Source: a virus
Length of the DNA stretch: 30,818 bases
Virus record (IMG/VR): IMGVR_UViG_3300025849_000144
Span: 1 to 30,818 of that record
Reading direction: 5' to 3' (one strand)
Both the position numbers and the translations under genes were made by a program. The notes below the pieces were generated by a model, which ran no database searches, had not been told where the DNA came from, and saw only the letters and a program-made list of their open reading frames with translations. Shown here one piece after another: positions 6,097 through 14,471 of this stretch; position 1 is the stretch's first letter, and each line of letters opens with the position of its first letter.

Positions 6097-7329
6097 ATGC
6101 CACGAAAGCAACTACAGATACCAGAATGGGGACGACCTTACTTCTCCCCTAAAAGGTACAAAGGCCTAAAGGGCGGAAGGGGATCGGGCAAGTCCCACTT
6201 CTTCGCCGAACTCGGTATCATACTGATGGTAAAACATCCAGAGCTTAAAATAGTTTCAGTTCGTGAGCACGCAGTATCTACCGCCGACTCAACCAAAACG
6301 CTATTCGTCGATAAGATTGACGAGCTTGGTGTATCTTCTATGTTTAGGATTACCGACAAAGGTATATTCAGAATAGGCGGAGTAGGTAAGATTATATTCA
6401 GAGGCCTGAAAGACCATACGGCTGGCGCTATCAAATCACTAGAAGGTTTTGATATAGCATGGGTGGAAGAGGCTCAGCAATTGAGCGAGCGAAGCTTAGA
6501 GGTATTGGAGCCAACGATCCGATCATCCTCCATCTTCCCCAACGCCGAAATTTGGTTTAGCTGGAACCCTTACGTTGAGAGCGACGCGGTTGATAAGTTT
6601 TTTGCGAATGGCGAGGGTGATGATGACTTTATGTTATCGCACGTTAACTTTGAAGATAATCCATTTTGTCCGGCTGCCCTTATCAAGTCAGCAATGAGAG
6701 CAAAGAAGTTTGACTTCGACAAGTATCTTAATATTTGGCTTGGCCACCATCTAACACGCACAGACGACCAAGTATTTGGCGGTAAATGGAGAGTGGATAC
6801 ATTAGAACCAAATAGAAGAACATGGGACGGCCCTTATCATGGCTTAGACTTTGGCTTCTCAAAAGACCCTATGGCCGCCGTAAAAGTATGGGTAACAAAT
6901 AACAATAAATTATACGTAGAAAAAGAGGCTGGCGGGGTTGGAGTTGAGTTAGATGCTACCGCTAAACACGTAAAGAAAAAGATACCGGAGTTTAACGACC
7001 AGTCAATACGCGCCGACTCTTCAGCGCCGCAATCAATAAGTTACTTGAAAAGACATGGCTTATCGCGTATAATAGGCGTAGACAAATGGAAAGGCTCGAT
7101 CGTTGATGGTATTAATTTCATGAAGGCGTTCGATGAGATAGTTGTACACCCTGACTGCACAGAAGTACAAGGCGAAATGGCTAACTACAGGTATAAAAGC
7201 AATAAGGGGGGCGATCCGCTTACTGATATAATTGACGCGGATAACCATTACATTGATGCAATAAGATACGCCTTATGTCCGCTAATCAAAACAGACGGAA
7301 AATTCACAGATTATGGTTCTTTACTTTAA
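6097..7329 (+). CDS. terL: Terminase large subunit (PBSX type)
   Basis: 410 residues, normal for the family. ATPase domain: Walker A GGRGSGKS (residues 26-33), Walker B IAWVEEA (120-126) with E124/E125, and the coupling motif FSWNP (154-158). Nuclease domain: D251 in GLDFGFSKDP, D307 in RADSSA, and D381/D387 in DADNHYIDAIRYA. The motor packs DNA into the prohead through the portal and cuts concatemers. It follows the small subunit and precedes the portal. All key residues are present, so it is probably active. Confidence 0.95.
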   Translation: MPRKQLQIPEWGRPYFSPKRYKGLKGGRGSGKSHFFAELGIILMVKHPELKIVSVREHAVSTADSTKTLFVDKIDELGVSSMFRITDKGIFRIGGVGKIIFRGLKDHTAGAIKSLEGFDIAWVEEAQQLSERSLEVLEPTIRSSSIFPNAEIWFSWNPYVESDAVDKFFANGEGDDDFMLSHVNFEDNPFCPAALIKSAMRAKKFDFDKYLNIWLGHHLTRTDDQVFGGKWRVDTLEPNRRTWDGPYHGLDFGFSKDPMAAVKVWVTNNNKLYVEKEAGGVGVELDATAKHVKKKIPEFNDQSIRADSSAPQSISYLKRHGLSRIIGVDKWKGSIVDGINFMKAFDEIVVHPDCTEVQGEMANYRYKSNKGGDPLTDIIDADNHYIDAIRYALCPLIKTDGKFTDYGSLL

Positions 7330-7340
7330 GGAAGTAAAAC

Positions 7341-8567
7341 ATGAAATTTATAGACGGCATTCAAAGCCTATTTAGTAACCTTACAAACAGACGCAACGCG
7401 CTAGCATCTAACGCAGTTGCGCAACAACCACGCCTAGACGATTCAGCTGCTAGGGCTATTTATAAAACTGGCATAGGCTCAAAAATTGTTAGACTTAAGG
7501 CGGGATACTCGCTAGACGATACAATACAGTTCGAGCGCACGCACGACATGGAAGAGTTCAACACCTACCTCGCCCCTACCTTTAAAGATGCAGCGAAATA
7601 CATGGTAGGATTTGGGCGCGGTATTATCGTTATCATGCCAGAAGGAACGGACGACTTGTCTAAACCCATGCCACTAAAAGCCAAGCTTGATATCAAGACG
7701 ACAAGACTAAAAGCATTCAGCGGCGATATGGTTAGTGTAACGTCGTACGACACAAACTTACTTAGTAACAGATTCTTAAAGCCTAATGTTTATAGTGTTC
7801 GCGGTGAAAGTATCCACCACACACGCGTGTTAGATGTTACGTATGTTAAGCCGAGCGATCACGAATTACCTGAATACAAATACGGCGGCATGAGTGAGTT
7901 TGAAATTATCCTGCCTCAACTTATCGCCGATAGCGTTGTTCAACGCGCTACGCCTTCTATTTTGGAAAAGAGTTCAACGCTATTCTATAAGATAAGCGGA
8001 TTTAAAGAAACGATAGCGCAAGGCCGAGAGTCAGAGATATTGTCTTACTTTGGTACGCTTGAAGATGCTCGAAATATTTACGGAGCTGGCGTTATAGACA
8101 GCGAGGATGATGTGGAGGTTGTGCAACAAAACCTATCTAATCTTTCAGAAACTGATAACATTACGCTAAGGCGTTTAGCTATGGTTACTGGCATACCATT
8201 GGCTATACTTATTGGCGAGAACGTAAAAGGCCTTAATAGTACTGGCGATAATGAGATGCGAGTATTCCAAGATACGATAGAGACGCTTCAGAGTGATTAC
8301 TTACTAGAGCCTCTACAAAAGCTTTGTAGGCTTTTTGGTATTGATGGAGTACAATTTAAAGATAATCAAGGCGAAACACCTCTTAATCGCATAGAGTACG
8401 AATCAAAGGTTATTGATAACGCCGTTAAGCTTTATAGTATGCAGCAAGACCATGCTTTATACTTAGAAGAGAAGGGCGTTATACCTAAAGATGATTTTGC
8501 ATCAATGTTTGACGACATCGACCACGACAAAGAAACCGATAAAGGTGACGAAGATGGCGAAGTTTAA
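7341..8567 (+). CDS. Portal protein (DUF1073 type)
   Basis: 408 residues. The pattern DSAARAIYKTGIGSKIVRL near residue 33, then AAKYMVGFGRGIIVIM, the strands around SVRGESIHHTRVLDV, and GIPLAILIGENVKGLNSTGDNE near residue 280 fit DUF1073 portal proteins. Portals form the 12-fold ring at one vertex through which DNA passes. It starts 11 bases after terL; its last 14 bases overlap the minor head protein. The C-terminal tail is acidic (DDIDHDKETDKGDEDG). Confidence 0.88.
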   Translation: MKFIDGIQSLFSNLTNRRNALASNAVAQQPRLDDSAARAIYKTGIGSKIVRLKAGYSLDDTIQFERTHDMEEFNTYLAPTFKDAAKYMVGFGRGIIVIMPEGTDDLSKPMPLKAKLDIKTTRLKAFSGDMVSVTSYDTNLLSNRFLKPNVYSVRGESIHHTRVLDVTYVKPSDHELPEYKYGGMSEFEIILPQLIADSVVQRATPSILEKSSTLFYKISGFKETIAQGRESEILSYFGTLEDARNIYGAGVIDSEDDVEVVQQNLSNLSETDNITLRRLAMVTGIPLAILIGENVKGLNSTGDNEMRVFQDTIETLQSDYLLEPLQKLCRLFGIDGVQFKDNQGETPLNRIEYESKVIDNAVKLYSMQQDHALYLEEKGVIPKDDFASMFDDIDHDKETDKGDEDGEV

Positions 8568-9420
8568 TATAACCGCAGTTAGACCAATGGAAGTGAAGAC
8601 GGCTCAGCCGTCTCGCTCACTAGAGAGAAAGATGCAGGGATTTTTGTCAGCAATGATTGAAGGCATGGCCAAGACTTTTGAAAACAATACTTTCAAGAAA
8701 TTAAACAAGGGTACGGTTGAGAAATTCGAAGATAATGCAAAGGGCGTGCCAGTTGTGGTGGATGGAGTAGAATTTAAAGATGCGCAGGTTGGTAATTATG
8801 CTAAGGTGTTTTTATCATTATCTAGAAAATCTCGCCGCATGATGCTAAAGCGCTTTTCTGATAAGCGTATACATAAAATTGTTACTGATATTTTACTAAA
8901 GGTTAAGAAGCAAAACGCTGAGCATTTCTATAGTAAGGTTGAAAACATTACTGGCATTAGTCAAAGCCGTCTATCAGCCGCAGAGGCATTAAAACCTCAA
9001 ACTAATGCATTGATATTGGAAACAGCTGAATGGGCTACCAAGTTACGTGACGATGCATTAAATCAGTTTACCGCTGATACTCTTCGAGGTATGGCGCAAG
9101 GCAAAGGTATCGATGAGATTATTGAAGAATTTGGCGTACTTACAAATAAAAGAGTGACACGCGCAAAGATGGTTGCTCGTACTCAAGTTAGTACATTTAA
9201 TTCTTTGCTTAGTAAAACTCGTGCGCAAAATCTAGGTATTAAAAAAGCTATTTGGGTTACATCAAAAGATGAGCGCGTTCGTGTTAGTCATGCTAAAAGA
9301 GATGGAATGGAGTTTGATTTAAGTAAAGGTTTGCCAATTTCATCAGATGATCGTCCGTTACTTCCCGGGGTAGATTATAATTGTCGCTGTGATTATAAAA
9401 TGATCATACCTGAAGAATAA
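8554..9420 (+). CDS. Mu F-like minor head protein
   Basis: 288 residues from the ATG at 8554, chosen because AAAGGTGA sits 6-13 bases before it; an in-frame start at 8491 would add 21 residues with no good binding site and deeper overlap with the portal gene. The last 90 residues hold the Mu F pattern: RAKMVARTQVSTFNS, GIKKAIWVTSKDERVRVSHA, and a final PGVDYNCRC. Proteins of this family bind next to the portal inside the head and are injected or help assembly. Order terS-terL-portal-MuF is standard. A weak hairpin at 9421-9436 follows. Confidence 0.9.
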   Translation: MAKFNITAVRPMEVKTAQPSRSLERKMQGFLSAMIEGMAKTFENNTFKKLNKGTVEKFEDNAKGVPVVVDGVEFKDAQVGNYAKVFLSLSRKSRRMMLKRFSDKRIHKIVTDILLKVKKQNAEHFYSKVENITGISQSRLSAAEALKPQTNALILETAEWATKLRDDALNQFTADTLRGMAQGKGIDEIIEEFGVLTNKRVTRAKMVARTQVSTFNSLLSKTRAQNLGIKKAIWVTSKDERVRVSHAKRDGMEFDLSKGLPISSDDRPLLPGVDYNCRCDYKMIIPEE

Positions 9421-9436
9421 TGTGAAAAAGTTCACA
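9421..9436 (+). terminator. Weak terminator-like hairpin after the minor head gene
   Basis: TGTGAA (9421-9426), loop AAAG, TTCACA (9431-9436), then CTTTT. The stem is AT-rich and short, so stopping is probably partial. Confidence 0.4.
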
Positions 9437-9442
9437 CTTTTA

Positions 9443-9617
9443 AAGTGCAACGTTTTGTGACACCCTATATATACAATATTTACAAAAACGTTGCACTTAC
9501 TTAATTCGCTCCGCTCACTTTCTTTTATTTTTTATTATAAGCTATCCATTAAATCAACATCGTTACTAAACCAATGGATAAAACACTAGACAAAATAAAA
9601 CAAGCCCCGCGCAGCGG
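9443..9617 (+). repeat. Dispersed intergenic repeat, copy B (full length)
   Basis: First hairpin: AAGTGCAACGTTTT from 9443, complementary arm ending at 9498, loop with ACACCCTATATATACAATATT. Then TTAATTCGCTCCGCTCACTT and a T-rich tract. Second hairpin: TATCCATT (9543-9550) with AATGGATA (9573-9580). End: AAGCCCCGCGCAGCGG (9602-9617). Copy C is almost identical over the whole length. Nothing in it is coding. It fills most of the 9421-9706 gap. Confidence 0.9.
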
Positions 9618-9653
9618 ATACTCTTGCAAAATAACAGTCATAGTGTTAAACTG

Positions 9654-9682
9654 TTGACTATGGCAAAAAAAACATATATAAT
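9654..9682 (+). promoter_or_regulatory. Strong sigma70 promoter for the head operon
   Basis: TTGACT (9654-9659), 17 bp, TATAAT (9677-9682). It lies 37 bp after repeat copy B and 24 bp before the protease/scaffold start. Confidence 0.75.
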
Positions 9683-9706
9683 CATTATAATATTTTTGAG
9701 GAACTA

Positions 9707-10858
9707 ATGATGCACTTAAAGTTTAAAGACTTAGCAACCTATGACCCTAGCGCTAAAACGGCTATATCTGTCCGTGATGGCGTTTTAGAGTATTTGGGTG
9801 CTGAGATTGGCATGACGCCAGCTGACAAAGTGTTCACCATCTACCGCAGCCCTGCGACCATTGCTAACGCAGCAATGAAAATGCAAGGCATCGCTGTAAC
9901 AAATGAGCATATCGACTTAAGCAGCCCTGCCCCTAAAGACGGCGGAACTGTTACGCAATCAGAGATGATTGATATTGTCGAAAACGGCGTGGCAACTATT
10001 GCGATCAAAAATAAAGTAAAACTATCTGACGAGCTAAAAGAAACCGCGCAAGAAAAACGCGAACTTTCGTTAGGTTATTTTGCTGACCTAGTCGAGCATG
10101 AAGTTTATGACTTCGAGCAAAAAGACATTGTACCGCACCATCTAGCAATTGTCCCAGCTGGGCGTTGTGGTGATATGTGTAGTTTTATTGATAGAAAACC
10201 AAATGTATCGGAGCAAGATATGAAATTTAAATTTATTGACGAAGACGGCAAAATTGATTTGCAAACGATTGTCGAGGTGATGACAAAATTACCTGAAGCA
10301 ATTCGTAAAGTTCCTGTTGAGGAAGTTGCAAAAATCATGCCAATGTTACAAGAATTAATTGCAGCGTCTGAAGGTGTTATGCCTGAAGAAGACGGCGACA
10401 ATGAATCACCTGCTGAAGAAGCGGTTGAAGAAGTTGTTGAAGAAGAAGCGGCTGAAGAGCAACTTGACGAAGAAGCTGATAAAGAAGAAATTACTGACGA
10501 AGAAGCTGGCGAAGATTCTGACGAAGACAAGCAGGGCATGAAAGATGCAGCTATTGACTTCAAGGATACTCAAGAGTTTGCTGATGCAGTTAAAGCGGCG
10601 GTAGATGCTGAGACGGGTAAGATTGTTTCTGTTATCGAGAAGGCTCGCGACTTCGTTGATGCTGGTTATGTGTTTGCTGATAAAGACGCTAACCAAATTA
10701 TGCGTGATGCTATCGCTACGCAATCAAAAGAATCTTTTGCAGATGCTGAATTGCCAGTGGCGTTCAAGATGCTAAAGAAAAGCGTTGACAAATATATTAC
10801 ATTTGGCGACAAAAAAGTTGATACAGGCCTTGACAGCTTGTATGATAAAGAGCTATAA
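9707..10858 (+). CDS. Prohead protease / scaffold fusion (DUF2213)
   Basis: 383 residues. Residues 1-165 match DUF2213: RSPATIANAAMKMQGIAVTNEHID, then KRELSLGYFAD, then IVPHHLAIVPAGRCG. H68 and S121 are candidates for the His/Ser pair of the HK97-like prohead protease fold; this is inferred by pattern. Residues 223-275 form a very Glu/Asp-rich low-complexity stretch and the rest is helical, like a scaffold. So one protein probably both shapes and matures the head. Start: GAGGA lies 5-9 bases before the first of two ATGs (9707 and 9710). It leads the head operon after promoter 9654. Confidence 0.8.
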   Translation: MMHLKFKDLATYDPSAKTAISVRDGVLEYLGAEIGMTPADKVFTIYRSPATIANAAMKMQGIAVTNEHIDLSSPAPKDGGTVTQSEMIDIVENGVATIAIKNKVKLSDELKETAQEKRELSLGYFADLVEHEVYDFEQKDIVPHHLAIVPAGRCGDMCSFIDRKPNVSEQDMKFKFIDEDGKIDLQTIVEVMTKLPEAIRKVPVEEVAKIMPMLQELIAASEGVMPEEDGDNESPAEEAVEEVVEEEAAEEQLDEEADKEEITDEEAGEDSDEDKQGMKDAAIDFKDTQEFADAVKAAVDAETGKIVSVIEKARDFVDAGYVFADKDANQIMRDAIATQSKESFADAELPVAFKMLKKSVDKYITFGDKKVDTGLDSLYDKEL

Positions 10859-10900
10859 TATTCAAAATAGCTTATAATCTTAAATAAAAGGTAAAATAAA

Positions 10901-11368
10901 ATGGCATTTTCAAAAGGTTTAACAAGTGAGATTCCAGCAATTAGCGCTGGTGTTATTCAAAATCGTGAAGCTTCTGTAATCTTATCTGCTCAAGAGTTTG
11001 GCGACTTGGAAGCTGGTTTGTTTGTGAAGTTCGAAGCGGGCAGCTTAGAAAAAGTTGACGGTTCAGCAGATCCAGAATTAGTTGGTGTTGCATTACGTGA
11101 CTTAGGTGCATCTTTCCCAGCTGCTCTATCTCCTGATGTAGTTCAGTCTTATTCTGAGTACGCTTATAAAGGCTTAGTAACAGTTACTGTAAAAGCTGAT
11201 GAAGCTCCAGCAGTACACGGCGACGTTTTCGTATCTAACGCGGGCGATGCTGACGATGGTAAAGCAACAGCAACGGGGACTGATTTAGCAACTTCTGCTA
11301 AATTCATTCAAGAGAAGAAGCCTGTAACCGCTACACAAGATGGCGTATGGTTAGTATACGTAGGTTAA
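10901..11368 (+). CDS. Head decoration / cement-type protein
   Basis: 155 residues, beta-rich. GVALRDLG near residue 62, then YKGLVTVTVKADEAPAVHGDVFVSN and a C-terminal KPVTATQDGVWLVYVG resemble the small structural (cement) proteins encoded next to DUF2184 capsid genes. These bind the outside of the shell and stabilise it. It sits between scaffold and major capsid gene, the usual place. AAAGGT lies about 8 bases before the ATG. Optimal codons (GCT, TCT, GAA) suggest high expression. Confidence 0.6.
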   Translation: MAFSKGLTSEIPAISAGVIQNREASVILSAQEFGDLEAGLFVKFEAGSLEKVDGSADPELVGVALRDLGASFPAALSPDVVQSYSEYAYKGLVTVTVKADEAPAVHGDVFVSNAGDADDGKATATGTDLATSAKFIQEKKPVTATQDGVWLVYVG

Positions 11369-11409
11369 TAGCCTGCGTTACTCAAATTAATTTTTAAAAG
11401 GTAAAAAAA

Positions 11410-12372
11410 ATGAAAATTGGAAATCTATTAAACATCGCGTCAATCAAAGCACTAACAGCATCTGCCACGGCATTCAATGACGCTGCTCCGGGCCTTACTT
11501 TAGGTGAAGACTTAATTGCTGTCAATCAAAAAGTACTTGAGAAAAAATACCCTGAGTTGGTTTTCTTAAACTCTGGTCTTCAAGCTGACAACACTGGTGG
11601 TTATGCTGAAGCGGTGCGTTCGTTGCGTCTTAATGAAGAAGGTGGTTACCAAATCGCTGGCTCTCAATCTGGTAACAAGGGTAAAATCTCTTTATCTAAC
11701 GATTCTAGCTTACTAGAAGTTGTTGCTAAATCTGCTGAGTCTACTTGGACTACTACTGAAGTTCAACAAGCTGCATTATCAAACATCAACTTAGTTGAAA
11801 AGTTTGTAGCTGCTCACAACAAAGTTTATCAACGTGAAGTTGATGCGACAATCGCATTTGGTACTGGTAAAGCTGGTTCTGAAGGTCTATTAAACAACAG
11901 TGAGTTCGTTGCATCTGCTGCATCTGATGACGCTGCTACCTTAGCCGCTGCATCTGGCGAAGATCTTTATAATGAGATTTCAGTATTAATTACTGACCAA
12001 CACTCAGACGTTGAAGATATCGAAGAGTATTCAGCTAACGTTGTTATCATGCCAACGCGTGTTAAAAACATCGCTGCTAAAACTATCTTAGATACTGCTG
12101 GCGGTTCAAAAACTGTACTTACTGCGCTTAAAGAAAACTTCCCAGAGGTTAAATTCTTAAGCTCTAATAAGTGTGACAGTGACGAACTAGCAGCAAGCGT
12201 TGTAGTTGCATTCTCTACAAGCGACGAAGCTATGGTTACACGTATTCCACAGCCAATCACTTTCGCTCCTGTATTCCAACACGGTTTCAAGTTCGAATCT
12301 GAATCTCAATACCGCATCGCTGGTCTTGATTTATACGAGCCGAAAGCTGGTCGAATCCTTACAGGTTTATAA
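11410..12372 (+). CDS. Major capsid protein (DUF2184 family)
   Basis: 320 residues, usual for the family. Visible: the N-terminal LGEDLIAVNQKVLEKKYPELVF, the central TWTTTEVQQAALSNINLVEKFVAAHNKVYQREVDATIAFG, VVIMPTRVKNI, and the C-terminal RIPQPITFAPVFQHGFKFESESQYRIAGLDLYEP. This HK97-fold protein builds the icosahedral shell. Position after scaffold and decoration genes supports it. Codon use is strongly biased to fast codons. AAAGGTAAAA precedes the ATG. Two terminator/promoter units follow directly, which separate its very high transcription from the neck genes. Confidence 0.9.
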   Translation: MKIGNLLNIASIKALTASATAFNDAAPGLTLGEDLIAVNQKVLEKKYPELVFLNSGLQADNTGGYAEAVRSLRLNEEGGYQIAGSQSGNKGKISLSNDSSLLEVVAKSAESTWTTTEVQQAALSNINLVEKFVAAHNKVYQREVDATIAFGTGKAGSEGLLNNSEFVASAASDDAATLAAASGEDLYNEISVLITDQHSDVEDIEEYSANVVIMPTRVKNIAAKTILDTAGGSKTVLTALKENFPEVKFLSSNKCDSDELAASVVVAFSTSDEAMVTRIPQPITFAPVFQHGFKFESESQYRIAGLDLYEPKAGRILTGL

Positions 12373-12380
12373 TAATTTTA

Positions 12381-12410
12381 GAAAGTCCTTGACAGGGCTT
12401 TCTTTATTTA
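12381..12410 (+). terminator. Terminator whose loop is a perfect -35 box
   Basis: GAAAGTCC (12381-12388) pairs with GGGCTTTC (12395-12402) with one G-T pair; the six-base loop is exactly TTGACA. The tail is TTTATTTA. It stops transcription after the capsid gene. Confidence 0.65.
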
Positions 12411-12417
12411 CTATAAT
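12389..12417 (+). promoter_or_regulatory. Perfect-consensus sigma70 promoter nested in a terminator
   Basis: TTGACA (12389-12394), 17 bp, TATAAT (12412-12417): both boxes and the spacing are consensus. The -35 box is the loop of the hairpin at 12381-12402. Confidence 0.75.
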
Positions 12418-12452
12418 TTAGCTGTATTAATTCATAATATATACCTCACTTC

Positions 12453-12476
12453 AAAAGCCCCTTGACGGGGCTTTTT
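12453..12476 (+). terminator. Second terminator with TTGAC loop
   Basis: AAAAGCCCC (12453-12461) pairs with GGGGCTTTT (12467-12475), loop TTGAC, then TTCTTT. A strong terminator only about 30 bases after the start expected from the promoter at 12389. Confidence 0.75.
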
Positions 12477-12490
12477 CTTTATGTTATAAA
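12462..12490 (+). promoter_or_regulatory. Second promoter nested in a terminator
   Basis: TTGACG (12462-12467), 17 bp, TATAAA (12485-12490). The -35 box is the loop of the hairpin at 12453-12475. It leads the neck and tail genes from 12525. Confidence 0.6.
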
Positions 12491-12524
12491 TAGTAATAGT
12501 TATAAACAAACAAAGGTAATCAAA

Positions 12525-12806
12525 ATGTCTGAAAAAATTCAAGAAATCGAAGATAAAGAAGTTGAAGCTAAAGTTGATTTGTCAAAATCTGAAGAATCTA
12601 CCCCAGCTCCAAAGAAAAAGAGAGCAACAAAACCAAAAACAATCACCGTTAAGAATATGCGAAACGGAAAACTTGTTGTATGCAATGACGTACTAGAGCC
12701 GGGCGAAGAAAAAGAAATTGACGCCAAGTACCTTAAAGATGCTAGACAAAGCAAGGTTATTCAACGCGCATTGAAAATAGGTATCTTAAAGAAAACTAAG
12801 GGCTAA
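12525..12806 (+). CDS. Unknown 93-residue basic/acidic protein
   Basis: The start at 12525 (MSEKIQ) is chosen because AAAGGTAA lies 6-13 bases before it; an in-frame ATG at 12462-numbered sequence would fall inside the terminator and promoter. The N-terminal third is acidic, then PKKKRATKPK, then a compact domain (ITVKNMRNGKLVVCNDVLEPGEEKEI) ending in a helix. Small proteins of this kind often lie between the capsid and neck genes, but I do not recognise a family. Three bases separate it from the next gene. Confidence 0.65.
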   Translation: MSEKIQEIEDKEVEAKVDLSKSEESTPAPKKKRATKPKTITVKNMRNGKLVVCNDVLEPGEEKEIDAKYLKDARQSKVIQRALKIGILKKTKG

Positions 12807-12809
12807 CCA

Positions 12810-13163
12810 ATGGCTATTATAGATGACTTTAAAACAAGATTCCCTGAGTTCGATCCTGTAGTGGTGGATGCTAAGTTACCAAGCTTAGAGGGTGTTTATC
12901 ATTGCTATTATGGATTACCATACAAAGCAGGTACGTGCTCGCAAGAGATTATACTTAATCTTTTGGCCCACTTAATGGTAAGAGAAACAAGCGAATCCGC
13001 TGCGCCTACAAAAGATATATCATCTAAAAGCGCTGACGGCCTATCTGTTACTTTCTCGCAACCACAAGGGCAATCAGAGACGAGCCTTTTCTTTTCTACT
13101 ACTAAGTATGGCCAAAACTACTTAATGCTTACTAAGAGTCGTATAGGTGGCTTCTTCGTATGA
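12810..13163 (+). CDS. DUF4054-type head-tail connector (adaptor)
   Basis: 117 residues. DDFKTRFPEFDPVVVDAKL at the start, ILNLLAHLMVRE in the middle and SSKSADGLSVTF, then TKYGQNYLMLTKSRIGG at the end fit DUF4054 proteins. They are thought to form the adaptor ring below the portal. The gene follows the capsid block and overlaps the next gene by four bases (ATGA at 13160). Confidence 0.78.
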   Translation: MAIIDDFKTRFPEFDPVVVDAKLPSLEGVYHCYYGLPYKAGTCSQEIILNLLAHLMVRETSESAAPTKDISSKSADGLSVTFSQPQGQSETSLFFSTTKYGQNYLMLTKSRIGGFFV

Positions 13164-13636
13164 ACCTGTCACCAAATGAGATGCTTAGGCATTTAGATCA
13201 ATTAGAGGATAGTTTAGATAAGCTCAACAAGAGAGATGTTGCGGTAGGTGTTACGCAAGATACAGCAACGTCAAAAATATATGAGAGTGGCATAAACGTT
13301 CTTGAGAATGCCACTTTTCATGAGTTCGGAACTAGCACTATCCCTAAGCGCTCATTCTTAAGAGTTCCGTTTTTAGAGAAGGCCAAAGACATTAATGGAT
13401 TCATAGAAAAACAATACAAAAGGATCTTGGAGGAAGGCGCTAGCGTCGACGACTCTTTAGGCCTAATTGGCGTATTTGCTCAAAACATATCAAAAGAAGC
13501 TTTTACAACCAAAGGTTACGGCAAGTGGCCAGACATTAAGCAATCAACTAAAAACGCAAAAGGATCTTCCGCACCTCTAATAGATACGGGATCACTTAGG
13601 CGAGCAGTTACATACGAGGTTAGAGATAAAGAATGA
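13160..13636 (+). CDS. Neck / tail completion protein (HK97 gp10 or Mu gpG-like)
   Basis: 158 residues. A helical start (EMLRHLDQLEDSLDKLNKRD) is followed by VAVGV and the core pattern ATFHEFGTSTIPKRSFLRVPF, then KWPDIKQSTKNAKG and PLIDTGSLRRAV. That combination is typical of HK97-gp10/virion morphogenesis proteins that complete the head-tail joint. Overlaps of four bases with both neighbours show one translational unit. Confidence 0.78.
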   Translation: MNLSPNEMLRHLDQLEDSLDKLNKRDVAVGVTQDTATSKIYESGINVLENATFHEFGTSTIPKRSFLRVPFLEKAKDINGFIEKQYKRILEEGASVDDSLGLIGVFAQNISKEAFTTKGYGKWPDIKQSTKNAKGSSAPLIDTGSLRRAVTYEVRDKE

Positions 13637-13986
13637 ATATAAATATTTTTGATGGTCACTTTAATGACTTCGAATGCTTTAAGCAACCGCTAACAATCTA
13701 CAAAGTATCAACCACAACTGTTGACTTTGTAAAAACGAGCGTGGCGACGTCTGACGTCCATAAATGCATCATAACTAGCCAAAACCCAGCTACATTAAAT
13801 AAAGGCACTGTTGATTACTCTAAGGAGTATTACAAGGTACGCTCACCTGTATTTATTGATAACAATGACTTTATTGAATACAAAGGAAAAAACTACAAGG
13901 TTTTTCAGTACTCTGACTTTAAAGATTACGGCTTTTATAATTGCGTTATTGAAGAGTACAAGCAACCAATCCCGGGAGTGGCATAA
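13633..13986 (+). CDS. Probable head-tail stopper-like neck protein
   Basis: 117 residues, beta-rich. The C-terminal half (DYSKEYYKVRSPVFIDNNDF, then YKGKNYKVFQYSDFKDYGFYNCVIEEYK) resembles small barrel-like stopper proteins that follow gp10-type genes. Sequence similarity is loose; the assignment rests mainly on position between the gp10-like and terminator-like genes. ATGA overlap upstream, TAATG overlap downstream. Confidence 0.5.
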   Translation: MNINIFDGHFNDFECFKQPLTIYKVSTTTVDFVKTSVATSDVHKCIITSQNPATLNKGTVDYSKEYYKVRSPVFIDNNDFIEYKGKNYKVFQYSDFKDYGFYNCVIEEYKQPIPGVA

Positions 13987-14471
13987 TGAACAAAGTATTA
14001 ATAAGCGTTGCAAAGTACATAAGAGATTTATTATCTCATGATGAGCAACTAATAAAAATTGGTAGGTCAGACGAAGAGCTAGAAAACTCAACAGACAACT
14101 ATATAGCGGTAGATGCTTTAGGGCCTGCACAAAGACTTACACAAGGAAAGAAATTTGACGGAGATGCTGAAGTAATGATGCATAGCGTTAAATACAGACA
14201 GGAGATTACCTTGTCTTTTTATGGGGTGGATGCTTATGATTTAGCTAATGACTTTATATTGATGCAGTCAGATCAGTTATCTTATGACTTACAAAACCAA
14301 CTTCAAATAACCGTATTGAAAGCAGACTCGATAATAGATGTAAAATTATTATCTTCAGATACCTACGTTAATAGGCTTGATGTTTCCTTTAGTTTGTTAT
14401 ATAATAAGCAAAAGGAAATAAGTACGAGGCGCATTGACGAGCTTCAATACACTTTAATCGAAAACAAATAA
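13986..14471 (+). CDS. Tail terminator / neck terminator-like protein
   Basis: 161 residues. The pattern of an N-terminal helix, NYIAVDALGPAQR, then YRQEITLSFYGVDAYDLANDFI and RLDVSFSLLYN fits the neck terminator (gp12-like) family, which caps the tail and joins it to the head. The alternation of strands and one long helix after FYG is characteristic. It directly precedes the sheath gene, as expected. One-base TAATG overlap with the previous gene. Confidence 0.7.
   Translation: MNKVLISVAKYIRDLLSHDEQLIKIGRSDEELENSTDNYIAVDALGPAQRLTQGKKFDGDAEVMMHSVKYRQEITLSFYGVDAYDLANDFILMQSDQLSYDLQNQLQITVLKADSIIDVKLLSSDTYVNRLDVSFSLLYNKQKEISTRRIDELQYTLIENK

Noticed and set aside
8491-8553. Longer start for the Mu F-like protein
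   Set aside because: The extra 21 residues are out-of-frame shadow of the portal C-terminus and lack a binding site; ATG 8554 has AAAGGTGA.
10105-10723. Minus-strand and alternative + frames in the scaffold gene (Ser-rich and Lys-rich proteins)
   Set aside because: They are shadows of the GAA/GAC-rich acidic stretch; no promoters or binding sites, and composition follows the real frame.
13811-14130. Overlapping + and - frames across the stopper and terminator-like genes
   Set aside because: Two well-spaced neck genes with TAATG coupling explain the stretch; the alternatives overlap both and lack binding sites.
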